From Bombella intestini (GTDB taxonomy: Bacteria; Pseudomonadota; Alphaproteobacteria; Acetobacterales; Acetobacteraceae): a stretch of DNA of 64,000 nt. The notes under the pieces were generated by a model, which was not told the DNA's origin, ran no database searches, and worked only from the letters and a program-made list of their open reading frames with translations. This document shows positions 56,189 to 64,000 of this stretch, in pieces (positions within the stretch are counted from its first letter, which is position 1; every line of letters begins with the position of its first letter). Made by a program: the position numbers and the translations under genes. The stretch is taken from contig NZ_JATM01000004.1 of assembly GCF_002003665.1 (NCBI RefSeq), positions 186,001-250,000 of the forward strand. The letters are read 5' to 3'.

Positions 56189-56373
56189 GCTGGATTAGGA
56201 AAGACCGGGTTTTCTCCCTGTTTTCCCATAGACTATAGTATTGTTCCCGTTCGCTAGCCGGGTCTTTCGGGCTGGGTGTAAAGAACGGGACCGGGGGCTG
56301 CGTGCCTTGCTGCCTGTCTCGTAAGGGGAACAGGTGGTAAGGCGTGGCCCTGTAATGAAGAAAGGATGCCGCC

Positions 56374-57249
56374 ATGACATCTGGCACATCTTCTGGAACC
56401 TGGTTCAACGAGGCGCTTTATCCCGATTGGGGCCAGCGTTTCAAAGTGGTGAAAGAGCTGGTTCATAAAAAATCGCCATTTCAGGATATCCGCATTTTCG
56501 AAAGCAGTAGCCACGGCCGTGTGCTGGTGCTGGATGGCATCGTGCAGATCACCGAACGGGATGAGTTTATCTATCAGGAGATGCTGGCCCATGTGCCGCT
56601 CTTTATGCATCCCAACCCCAAGCGTGTTCTTATCATCGGGGCCGGCGATGGCGGTGTGCTGCGCCGTGTCCTCCAGCATGAAACGGTTGAGAAAGCCGTT
56701 ATGGTGGAGATTGATGGTGATGTGATCGAACTTTCCAAACAGCATCTGCCGATGTTTGGGCAGGATGCGTGGAATGACCCACGGGCTGAGGTCATCGTTG
56801 GGGATGGTATTGATTACGTCAAGAAAGCTGGTGATGCTTCCTTTGATGTCATCATCGTGGATAGTACAGACCCGATCGGTGTAGGTGATGTGCTGTTTAC
56901 GGATGATTTTTATAAGAACTGCGCTCGCATCCTTTCGGATGAAGGGATCATCGTCAATCAGTGTGGCGTCCCCTTCCAGCAGGCTGATGAGCTACGGGAG
57001 ACAACGGCCCGCCGTGCGAAATTCTTCCCCCATGTTACGGCTTATCTGGCGGCTGTGCCGACCTATGTCGGTGGGTTTATGACGCTGGGTATGGCCAAAA
57101 AGGGCACACCGCCCCATAAGCTGGATGTGGCCGAGCTAGCCCGTCGTGCGAAGGGCATCGAGGCAAGCTGCCAGTACTGGACACCAGATGTGCATGTTGC
57201 CTCTTTCAGCCTGCCTCCTTATATCGCCCAGAACCTCCCCCGCCCGTAA
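56374..57249 (+). CDS. speE: Spermidine synthase
   Basis: 291 residues. Seen: VLIIGAGDGGVLRRVLQHE (decarboxylated-SAM binding), DGIVQITERDEFIYQEML and DVIIVDSTDPIG. Makes spermidine from putrescine and decarboxylated SAM. RBS GAAAGG. Works with speD; panB starts 24 bp downstream. Confidence 0.97.
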   Translation: MTSGTSSGTWFNEALYPDWGQRFKVVKELVHKKSPFQDIRIFESSSHGRVLVLDGIVQITERDEFIYQEMLAHVPLFMHPNPKRVLIIGAGDGGVLRRVLQHETVEKAVMVEIDGDVIELSKQHLPMFGQDAWNDPRAEVIVGDGIDYVKKAGDASFDVIIVDSTDPIGVGDVLFTDDFYKNCARILSDEGIIVNQCGVPFQQADELRETTARRAKFFPHVTAYLAAVPTYVGGFMTLGMAKKGTPPHKLDVAELARRAKGIEASCQYWTPDVHVASFSLPPYIAQNLPRP

Positions 57250-57273
57250 GGGCCATAGAGAAGGAACCCCACC

Positions 57274-58107
57274 ATGCGCCGGACAACAATCGCAGACTTC
57301 CAGAAAATGAAGGATGAGGGTCGGCGGATCGCCATGCTCACAGCCTATGATTATGCCTCGGCCCTTATTGCCGAGCAGGCGGGTGTACCGGTCATTCTGG
57401 TGGGGGACTCTCTTGGAATGGTCATGCAGGGGCAGGACACGACCCTGCCTGTGTGTGTGGATGATATGATCTACCACGCCCGCATGGTTATGCGGGGTAG
57501 CCATAAAGCTCTTGTCGTGGTGGACCTACCCTTCTTGTCTTACGCAACGGAACAGGATGCGGTGGATGCCGCCCGGCGTGTAATGCAGGAAGGTGGCGGG
57601 CAGGCCCTGAAGCTGGAAGGCGGGCGGGAAATTGCCCCGATTGTTCGCCGGCTGACGGAAATGGGGGTGCCTGTTATGGGGCATCTGGGGCTGACACCAC
57701 AGGCCCAGCATCAGATCGGCTTGCGGGCGCAGGCCAAACAGGTAGAGGCAGCTCGCAAGCTGCTGGATGATGCCCGTGCTTTGGAAGAAGCGGGAGCCTT
57801 TGGCATTGTGTTGGAAGTTATTCCGGCTGAATTGGGCGAGCTGGTGTCTCGGTCATTGACCATTCCAACCATTGGGATCGGGGCCGGAGCAGGCTGTGAC
57901 GGACAGGTTCAGGTCTGGCATGATGTACTAGGTCTTTTTGAGGGGAAATCACCCCGTCATGCTCATCGTTTTGCCGAAGTCGGTGAGCAGATGGTGGGGG
58001 CGCTTTCCCATTATGTCCGACAGGTGGAGGAAGGGTCCTTCCCGACACAGGCACAGAGCATCAGCATGAAGCCAGATGTTCTGGAAGCTTTGAAGATGAA
58101 GGGTTGA
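57274..58107 (+). CDS. panB: 3-methyl-2-oxobutanoate hydroxymethyltransferase
   Basis: 277 residues. Seen: MLTAYDYASALIAEQAGVPVILVGDS, MVMQGQDTT and HAVMGHLGLTPQ-like region. First committed step of pantothenate synthesis. Start ATG 57274 has AGAAGGAA. It could be cotranscribed with speE. Confidence 0.96.
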   Translation: MRRTTIADFQKMKDEGRRIAMLTAYDYASALIAEQAGVPVILVGDSLGMVMQGQDTTLPVCVDDMIYHARMVMRGSHKALVVVDLPFLSYATEQDAVDAARRVMQEGGGQALKLEGGREIAPIVRRLTEMGVPVMGHLGLTPQAQHQIGLRAQAKQVEAARKLLDDARALEEAGAFGIVLEVIPAELGELVSRSLTIPTIGIGAGAGCDGQVQVWHDVLGLFEGKSPRHAHRFAEVGEQMVGALSHYVRQVEEGSFPTQAQSISMKPDVLEALKMKG

Positions 58108-58216
58108 TTTCTTCGCTCATGCAGTATGGCGGAGGGTGCGCTCACCCGGATTGTCAGACGGGGATGAAGCTGGCAGAGTGGTTCACTTCCCCCTGTATTT
58201 ACAGGACGAAAACAGA

Positions 58217-59359
58217 ATGACGGATGAAACATTGAAGCCCAGCCCCCTTCACGCCCTGCATGAAGAGCTGAATGCCACGATGGGAAGCTATGCAGGCTAT
58301 GCCCTGCCGGAGCATTACCCTTCCGGCATGGAAGTGGAGCATCTCCATACCCGTAAACAGGCGGGGCTGTTTGACATTTCCTTTCTGGGGCAGGTCCGTG
58401 TCCGTGCCAAAGAGGATAATGCCGCCATCGCGGCTGAGGCTCTCGAAGCCTTGATGCCGCTGGATATCAAGAGCCTTGAGAAGAACCGGGTCTGTTACGG
58501 CCTGTTGACGACCGATCAGGGGGGCATCCGGGATGATCTGGCCATTTCTCGGCAGGAAAATGATTTCCTGCTGATGCTGAACGGCCCGAACCGGGAAGAT
58601 AATGCCGATTATCTCGAAAATGCCATAGGCGATGATTGCAAACTGATCCGGGAGTTCGACCGGGCCATGTTGTCATTACAGGGGCCGCAGTCGGCGGAAG
58701 TTCTTTCCCGTGTTTTGGGGCAGCAGGTCATTGCGGGTATGCGGTATCGGGATAGTGCTGAAGTGCCGTGGGAAGGGGGTAGCATTGTTGTAGCCCGCTT
58801 TGGTTATACGGGGATGGAAGGGTTTGATATCTCCATAGCGGCAGAGCAGGCAGAAGCTTTTGCCCGCCGCCTGTTGGCGGACCCAGATGTAGCGCCTGCT
58901 GGGCTGGCCACCCGCAATAGCCTGCGTATGGAGGCAGGGTTGTGTCTGTATGGGGCCGATATCGACAAGACCACATCCCCTGTGGAGGCCGCTTTGGTTG
59001 GCAGCATTGCTGCTTGTCGCCGGGCCAGTGGGGAGCGGGCTGGCGGTTATCCCGGTGCCCAGACGATTGAGGGGCAGATGGAGCATGGTATCTATCGCCA
59101 GCGTGTCGGCCTGCGGCCGCAGGAGGAGGTTCTGTTAGGGGGTGGTGTAGAGCTGTTCTCTGATGAGGAAAGAACCGACCGTGTCGGGCGTGTTACTTCC
59201 GGTTGTTTCAGCCCGACTCTGCGGGCCATGATTGCCATGGGGTATGTCACCCCCGCCCATGCGGCAGAAGGGACAACACTGTACGCCACAGATGCGGAAG
59301 GGCAGCCTCATAAAGTCATTGTAACGGTTCTGCCTTTCATCCCGCAGACAGGACACTGA
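58217..59359 (+). CDS. gcvT: Glycine cleavage system T protein
   Basis: 380 residues. Seen: folate-binding GcvT fold with FDISFLGQVRVR at the start, YTGMEGFDIS, and GLATRNSLRMEAGLCLYGADID. Transfers the aminomethyl of glycine to tetrahydrofolate. ATG 58217 follows AGGACG; longer frame not used. gcvH and gcvP do not follow in this window. Confidence 0.93.
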   Translation: MTDETLKPSPLHALHEELNATMGSYAGYALPEHYPSGMEVEHLHTRKQAGLFDISFLGQVRVRAKEDNAAIAAEALEALMPLDIKSLEKNRVCYGLLTTDQGGIRDDLAISRQENDFLLMLNGPNREDNADYLENAIGDDCKLIREFDRAMLSLQGPQSAEVLSRVLGQQVIAGMRYRDSAEVPWEGGSIVVARFGYTGMEGFDISIAAEQAEAFARRLLADPDVAPAGLATRNSLRMEAGLCLYGADIDKTTSPVEAALVGSIAACRRASGERAGGYPGAQTIEGQMEHGIYRQRVGLRPQEEVLLGGGVELFSDEERTDRVGRVTSGCFSPTLRAMIAMGYVTPAHAAEGTTLYATDAEGQPHKVIVTVLPFIPQTGH

Positions 59360-59391
59360 ACACCAGCAGAAAACAGATGGTGAAGTTTATG

Positions 59392-59419
59392 AACAGGGCT
59401 TTACATGGCCCTGTTTTTT
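59392..59419 (+). terminator. Terminator after gcvT
   Basis: AACAGGGC (59392-59399) with GCCCTGTT (59408-59415) and a T6 run. Confidence 0.92.
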
Positions 59420-59576
59420 GTTGAGGCTCACTTCATGCAGGGCCCAAGGTATGGCACGGTTCGCAGCTCCTTATTGATGAGGGAGCGGCTGACGGGAATG
59501 TGTTTTGCCAGTGGCTGCTTTTGTGCTCAGTGTAATGTTATCAACAGCTGGGCATGGCAACTCAAGGAGAGTCGAG

Positions 59577-59879
59577 ATGAGTGAGACCATCCATATTCTG
59601 GCGCTTATTTCCATTTCGGAAGATAAAGCTGCTCAGCTGGAGAAGGCCGTGCAGGTCTGTGCTGGCCATTCGTTGAAGGAAAAGGCCTGTCAGCGTTACG
59701 AAATTTCCCGTGATGCTGAGAAAAAGGGTCGCTTCACGGTCTGTGAGATCTGGGCCAGTAAGGAAGGGTTTGAAGCCCATCTTGCTAGTGAGCATTTTGG
59801 CCATCTTGCCGGTTTTGCCAAAGAACATGGTGCCGAGCTGGAGGTCATCCGTCAGCAGCCGCTGCATCCCGCATCGTAA
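59577..59879 (+). CDS. Antibiotic biosynthesis monooxygenase (ABM) domain protein, quinol monooxygenase-like
   Basis: 100 residues, single ABM fold. Seen: beta-strand-rich ferredoxin-like pattern with CQRYEISRDAEKKGRFTVCEIW and the HLASEHFGHL helix. Relatives are cofactor-free quinol monooxygenases (YgiN); the substrate is unknown. ATG 59577 has AAGGAGAG. Confidence 0.9.
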   Translation: MSETIHILALISISEDKAAQLEKAVQVCAGHSLKEKACQRYEISRDAEKKGRFTVCEIWASKEGFEAHLASEHFGHLAGFAKEHGAELEVIRQQPLHPAS

Positions 59880-59903
59880 GCTGGATTTAGGGAGAATCAC
59901 CAC

Positions 59904-60857
59904 ATGGCTGATTATCGTCTTGGAATTGATTTTGGCGGCACGAAGATCGAAATTCTTGCGCTGGACCGTGGCGGCAAAGAGGTGCTGCGTGAGCGCATCC
60001 CCAACCCCGGGGTCTATGACAAGGCCATTCAGGCTATCCGGGACCTCGTGCTAAAGGCGGAGGAACAGGTCGGCTGCGTTCCAGCTCATCGCATCACGGG
60101 GACACAGCTTACGTCCACGCTGGGCATTGGCATTCCCGGGTCTCTGTCCCCAGAGACAGGCCTCGTCCGTAACTCCAACGCAACATGGTTGAACAATAAT
60201 GCGTTCAAGCGTGATGTGGAGGAAATCCTCAACCGCCCTGTGCGGGTGGAGAATGATGCCAACTGCTTTGCCCTGTCCGAGGCTGCTGATGGAGCTGGGG
60301 AAGGCTATTCAACCGTTCTGGGTGTAATTATCGGGACAGGTATGGGTAGTGGCATTGTGGCGAATGCCCGTATTCTGTCCGGTCATCATCACATTGCTGG
60401 TGAGTGGGGACATATTCCTCTGCCGTGGGTTAAGCCGGAAGATATGCCCATGCGGAAGTGTTTCTGTGGTAACGAGGGGTGTCAGGAGCGTTATCTCTGT
60501 GGCCCGGCTCTTGCTGCAGAGTGGAAGGGCGAAGGGAACCGCTCTCCTAATGGGATTGAGGAAGCCGCTCGGAATGGGGATGAGGCCGCCATTCGTGCGC
60601 TGGACCTCTACATGGACCGTTTCGCCCGTGCCTGTGCACAGGCTGTTAATTTCCTCGACCCTGATGTGATCGTGCTTGGCGGTGGCGTGTCCAACCTCTC
60701 CAGCATTTATGAGCGTGTGCCCAAACTGCTGCCTCGCCATGTGATTACCTCCCCTTGCACAACGCCGATCGTGCAGAACCGTCATGGTGATAGTTCTGGT
60801 GTGCGTGGGGCTGCATGGCTGTGGGATGTAACAGAAAGCGGCCTGCCACGTAGCTAA
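59904..60857 (+). CDS. ROK-family sugar kinase (fructokinase/glucokinase type)
   Basis: 317 residues. Seen: N-terminal phosphate loop IDFGGTKIEIL, catalytic Asp in VENDANCFALSE, zinc-binding CFCGNEGCQE and GTGMGSGIV. Phosphorylates a hexose, most likely fructose or glucose. RBS GGGAG before ATG 59904. Starts 24 bp after the ABM gene. Confidence 0.93.
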   Translation: MADYRLGIDFGGTKIEILALDRGGKEVLRERIPNPGVYDKAIQAIRDLVLKAEEQVGCVPAHRITGTQLTSTLGIGIPGSLSPETGLVRNSNATWLNNNAFKRDVEEILNRPVRVENDANCFALSEAADGAGEGYSTVLGVIIGTGMGSGIVANARILSGHHHIAGEWGHIPLPWVKPEDMPMRKCFCGNEGCQERYLCGPALAAEWKGEGNRSPNGIEEAARNGDEAAIRALDLYMDRFARACAQAVNFLDPDVIVLGGGVSNLSSIYERVPKLLPRHVITSPCTTPIVQNRHGDSSGVRGAAWLWDVTESGLPRS

Positions 60858-60910
60858 CTAAATCTAGCAGAGTGCCTTACCCTCTTTATGGGGGTGAAGA
60901 GCTAGAGGAT

Positions 60911-60946
60911 CGGGGCCTTTCCTGTAAAGGGAGAGGCCCTGATTTT
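60911..60946 (+). terminator. Probable terminator after the ROK kinase gene
   Basis: GGGCCT (60913-60918) with AGGCCC (60934-60939) plus an inner CTTTCC/GGGAG pairing, followed by TGATTTTA. Confidence 0.65.
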
Positions 60947-60984
60947 ATGTGGGCAATACTTAATCTGGCAGAGAGTCCTGATAT

Positions 60985-61023
60985 GAAAAAACCGCCTACC
61001 CCGCATAAGAGGGTAGGCGGTTT
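60985..61023 (-). terminator. Terminator of glnA
   Basis: AAACCGCCTACCC (60989-61001) with GGGTAGGCGGTTT (61011-61023); on the minus strand a T run follows. Confidence 0.92.
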
Positions 61024-61074
61024 CCACAAATCCCACTTCCCACTCCCGGAGGAGCAGGAAGGCAGAAGTAAGGA

Positions 61075-62535
61075 TTAGACGGAGTAATACATCTCGAACT
61101 CGACCGGGTGCGGTGTGTGTTCGAAGCGGTACACTTCCTGCATCTTGAGTGTGATGTAGCTTTCGATCTGATCCTTCGTGAAGACATCCCCTTCCAGCAG
61201 GAAGGCGTGGTCGGTCTTCAGGGCTTCCAGAGCTTCACGCAAGGAGCCGCAGACGGTCGGGATCATGTTCAGCTCTTCCGGCGGCAGCTCGTACAGGTCC
61301 TTGTCCATAGCTTCGCCCGGATGGATCTTGTTGCGGATACCGTCCAGACCAGCCATCAGCATAGCACTGAAGGCCAGGTAAGGGTTAGCTGTCGGGTCGG
61401 GGAAGCGGACCTCGACACGCTTTGCTTTCGGGCTGGTAGCGTACGGAATACGACAGGAAGCGGAGCGGTTGGCGGAGGAGTAAGCCAGCAGCACCGGTGC
61501 CTCGAAGCCCGGGATCAGACGCTTGTAGGAGTTGGTGGAAGGGTTGGTGAAGGCGTTCAGTGCCTTGGCGTGTTTGATGATACCGCCGATGTAGTACAGG
61601 GCTTCATCAGAGAGATCAGCGTAACGCTTGCCAGCGAAGAGCGGCTTGCCGTCTTTCCAGACAGACTGATGCACATGCATGCCTGTGCCGTTATCGCCAT
61701 AGATCGGCTTGGGCATGAAAGTGGCCGTCTTGCCGTAGGAATGGGCAACATTGTGCACGCAGTACTTATAAATCTGCATGAAGTCGGCAGACTTTACCAA
61801 TGTGGCGAATGCCGTGCCCAGCTCGTGCTGGCTGCGGGCCACCTCGTGGTGATGCTTTTCGATCGGCAGGCCCATCTCGCCCATAGTGGCGAGCATTTCG
61901 GCACGCAGGTCGTTCTCGCTATCCACCGGCGGAACCGGGAAGTAACCACCCTTGCGGGCCGGACGATGGCCCATGTTGCCTTCCGGATATTCCTTCATGG
62001 AAGCATCCGGCCCCTCGATGCTGTCGAGGTGATAGGTGCCGTAATTTTCACCTGTGCCAAAGCGGACGCTGTCGAAGATGAAGAATTCAGCTTCCGGGCC
62101 GAAGAAGGCCGTGTCACCCAGACCGCTCTTTTTCAGATAGGCTTCAGCCTGTTTGGCAGTCGCACGGGGGTCGCGGTTGTAATAGCCGCCTGTTTTAGGG
62201 TCGATGATGTCGCAGATCAGGATGAGCTGCGGGCGTGCAGCGAAGGGATCGACAACAGCTGTTTCCGGGTCCGGCAGGAGGACCATGTCGGACTCATTGA
62301 TGGCCTTCCACCCCTGAATGGAAGACCCGTCAAACATGAAGCCTTCTGTGAAGGTATCTTCCTCAATGGTACGAACAGTTTGTGTTGTGTGCTGCCACTT
62401 ACCTTTTGTATCGGTGAAGCGGAGATCGACAAACTCGATACCATGCTCTTCGATCAGCTCAAAAACGCGTTGTACGGCGGCTTTCTGAGGGGAAGGGCGT
62501 TGGGCGGAAGAAGAGGAAACTGCTTTTTTTGCCAT
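61075..62535 (-). CDS. glnA: Glutamine synthetase, type I
   Basis: 486 residues. Seen: DGSSIQGW (catalytic beta-grasp), [38 protein letters not shown], and the adenylylation-region Tyr in [15 protein letters not shown] 62535 is preferred (AGG about 10 bp upstream); an in-frame start at 62622 is possible but adds 29 unlikely residues. glnB, which often precedes glnA in alphaproteobacteria, is absent here; the gene upstream is divergent tldD. Confidence 0.95.
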   Translation of the reverse strand: MAKKAVSSSSAQRPSPQKAAVQRVFELIEEHGIEFVDLRFTDTKGKWQHTTQTVRTIEEDTFTEGFMFDGSSIQGWKAINESDMVLLPDPETAVVDPFAARPQLILICDIIDPKTGGYYNRDPRATAKQAEAYLKKSGLGDTAFFGPEAEFFIFDSVRFGTGENYGTYHLDSIEGPDASMKEYPEGNMGHRPARKGGYFPVPPVDSENDLRAEMLATMGEMGLPIEKHHHEVARSQHELGTAFATLVKSADFMQIYKYCVHNVAHSYGKTATFMPKPIYGDNGTGMHVHQSVWKDGKPLFAGKRYADLSDEALYYIGGIIKHAKALNAFTNPSTNSYKRLIPGFEAPVLLAYSSANRSASCRIPYATSPKAKRVEVRFPDPTANPYLAFSAMLMAGLDGIRNKIHPGEAMDKDLYELPPEELNMIPTVCGSLREALEALKTDHAFLLEGDVFTKDQIESYITLKMQEVYRFEHTPHPVEFEMYYSV

Positions 62536-62695
62536 GGCTGCATGCCTCGCATTTTTTGAACTGATACCAAAACGATTAAGGGACAATTGTTCTTCTGTCG
62601 AGGGCTTGCTCGTAAACTTCATTTTATGAGACAGGATATTCTCAGTTTTTTATACTTCTCGGCTCTCGAGCTGATTGGAAAACCATCTGGTGGTC
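62536..62695. promoter_or_regulatory. glnA-tldD divergent promoter region
   Basis: 160 bp between two divergent genes. It contains AT-rich stretches (62585-62655) that should hold both promoters; no NtrC-type dyad was identified with confidence. Confidence 0.4.
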
Positions 62696-64000
62696 ATGTC
62701 TGAGCCTTCCCTGACAACACTCTCTGATTCCTTGTTTTTTCACGATGCCCTGCCGTGGACATCTGATGATGTAAATCGTCAGCTTTCCCGCAGCCTCTCC
62801 GGCATGGATGATGGGGAACTGTTTCTGGAATATCGGGAAGAGGAAACGCTGGGGCTAGAAAACGGCTTGCTGCGGAATGTGGGCTTCAACCGGTCTTCCG
62901 GTTTTGGCCTGCGGGGTGTGACGGGCAGCCAGACTATCTTTGCTTATTCCGACTTACTGGGCATGGAGGCCCTTCAAAGGGCCGCTGAAGGGTTGGGAAC
63001 TGTGGATCGCACAGCCCTCCGCTTGGGCCAGCAGGCCCCTGCCAGTCCGATGAATGGTGAAGCGGTTAGCCGTTCTGCTCTTTATGGGGTGACCCACCCG
63101 CTGGAGGGAGGAGAGTTCTCGCAGCGTGCGGCTCTTCTGGGCGAGATTGACGCTTATGGTCGTGGGCTGGATCGTCGTGTGGTGCAGGTCAATGCTACAT
63201 TGAACACGCAGTGGCAGGTTGTGCGGATCATGCGTCCTGCTTGCCTTCAGAAGGAGGAGGTCGGCCCGTTGGTGGATGTCCGCCCCTTGGTCCGGCTCGA
63301 TATTTCCATTGTGGTAGAGCAGGACGGGCGGCGGGAGAGTGGCCGGTCTGGGCAGGGGGGGCGCTATGCTCTGTCCCGTTTGATGGCCCCTGCATGCTGG
63401 CAGGCTATGGCGCAGGAGGCTTTGCGTCAGGCTCTGGTAAATCTGGAGGCTGTGGCTGCACCGGCGGGTGAAATGCCCGTTGTGTTAGGTGCTGGATGGC
63501 CGGGGATTCTGCTGCACGAGGCGGTGGGGCACGGTCTGGAAGGCGACTTTAACCGGAAGGGCACGTCTGTCTTTTCCGGGTGTGTGGGTAAGCGTATTGC
63601 TGCCCCGGGCGTGACGGTTTTGGATGATGGAACCCTGCCGGAGCGGCGTGGTTCCTTGAATATGGATGACGAGGGAACACCGACCAGCCGGACGGTGCTG
63701 ATTGAGAATGGCATCTTGCAGGGGTATATGCAGGATAGGCTAAATGCCCGTCTGACAGGCGTTGCCCCTACGGGGAATGGTCGCCGTCAGTCATATGCTC
63801 ATGCACCAATGCCCCGCATGACTAACACCATCATGGCGGGAGGCAATGCTTCGGAAGAGGAAATGATCCGTTCCACCAAGAAGGGGATTTATGCCCGTAA
63901 CTTTGGTGGGGGGCAGGTTGATATTACATCCGGTAAGTTCGTGTTTGCTGCCTCGGAGGCTTATCTGATTGAGGATGGCAAGATCACATCGCCTGTGCGT
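62696..64000 (+). CDS. tldD: Metalloprotease TldD (partial, C-terminus beyond the right edge)
   Basis: 435 codons from ATG 62696 to the window edge, in frame with no stop. Seen: zinc-binding HEAVGHGLEGD near residue 278-288 (HExxxH), an N-terminal PmbA/TldD domain and the NARLTGVAPTGNGRRQSYAH segment. TldD/TldE proteases mature peptides such as microcin B17 and antitoxin CcdA. Full length should be about 475-480 residues, so only the last few dozen are missing. Confidence 0.94.
   Translation, partial: MSEPSLTTLSDSLFFHDALPWTSDDVNRQLSRSLSGMDDGELFLEYREEETLGLENGLLRNVGFNRSSGFGLRGVTGSQTIFAYSDLLGMEALQRAAEGLGTVDRTALRLGQQAPASPMNGEAVSRSALYGVTHPLEGGEFSQRAALLGEIDAYGRGLDRRVVQVNATLNTQWQVVRIMRPACLQKEEVGPLVDVRPLVRLDISIVVEQDGRRESGRSGQGGRYALSRLMAPACWQAMAQEALRQALVNLEAVAAPAGEMPVVLGAGWPGILLHEAVGHGLEGDFNRKGTSVFSGCVGKRIAAPGVTVLDDGTLPERRGSLNMDDEGTPTSRTVLIENGILQGYMQDRLNARLTGVAPTGNGRRQSYAHAPMPRMTNTIMAGGNASEEEMIRSTKKGIYARNFGGGQVDITSGKFVFAASEAYLIEDGKITSPVR

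Noticed and set aside
58108-58216. Glycine riboswitch upstream of gcvT
   Set aside because: The 109-bp leader is too short for the tandem form and lacks its conserved core by eye.
61108-62559. Long plus-strand frame of 483 codons opposite glnA
   Set aside because: Antisense to a fully conserved glnA; its length follows from the codon bias of the sense strand.

Overview
The window is a gene-dense stretch of a chromosome of moderately high GC. It looks alphaproteobacterial and probably comes from an acetic acid bacterium (Acetobacteraceae). The reasons are the parB-parA-rsmG-mnmG-mnmE-rho order, HemJ as the protoporphyrinogen oxidase, a gluconate-2-dehydrogenase-type GMC oxidoreductase with its subunit-3 partner, and the overall protein flavour. 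A small-genome, insect-associated genus such as Bombella would fit, but genus is inference. No rRNA, CRISPR array, prophage or insertion sequence was seen.

Layout. 1-2269: copper handling (CopA multicopper oxidase cut by the left edge, a Met/His/Cys-rich secreted protein, a heavy-metal-associated chaperone). 2355-8684: a colicin V-type secretion locus with two double-glycine-type precursor peptides, a C39-peptidase ABC exporter, an HlyD-type adaptor and a TolC-type outer membrane channel. 8774-13001: MATE transporter, S9 peptidase, DedA protein. 13055-16351: hemJ, a HAD phosphatase, hemE, Maf, tRNA-Ala. 16454-19649: AaeB/AaeX/AaeA-like efflux operon. 19693-22743: zinc ABC importer behind a Zur-type palindrome, flanked by small hypotheticals. 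22871-27416: histidine phosphatase, MOP-family flippase, a CHAD-like protein and a tandem P-loop kinase. 27724-28701: two small membrane proteins and tRNA-Lys. 28788-36181: parB, parA, rsmG, mnmG, mnmE, a divergent MGMT gene and rho. 36447-39057: GMC dehydrogenase and its subunit-3-like partner, separated by a 439-bp non-coding block. 39210-50554: sucB-like E2, DUF3597, ahcY, ZntB/CorA, catalase, a hypothetical, pirin, LysR regulator, WrbA, mutY, dciA. 50621-64000: serB, miaA, ilvB, ilvC, speD, speE, panB, gcvT, an ABM monooxygenase, ROK kinase, glnA and tldD (cut by the right edge).

The chromosome-scale signal is the best structural finding. To the left of about 38 kb the plus strand is rich in C over G whichever way genes point; to the right it is rich in G over C. 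The switch falls in the 439-bp gap 37992-38430, which holds DnaA-box-like nonamers, five copies of a GGGGTAC/GTACCCC motif and an AT-rich stretch. Four parS-like 16-mers lie on both sides (16369, 31026, 46118, 48780), with parAB at 28.8-30.5 kb. I infer that this gap is the chromosomal origin and that the window is the origin-proximal centromere region.

The best accessory system is the bacteriocin locus at 2.3-8.7 kb. It carries two about 137-residue precursors that share a leader ending in Gly-Ala and have glycine-zipper-like bodies, together with a dedicated three-part type I export machine, but no recognisable immunity gene. Other points worth a second look are a tandem thymidylate-kinase-like protein next to a CHAD-like protein, an E2 acyltransferase with no visible peripheral subunit-binding domain, and an ilvB-ilvC pair without ilvN between them.
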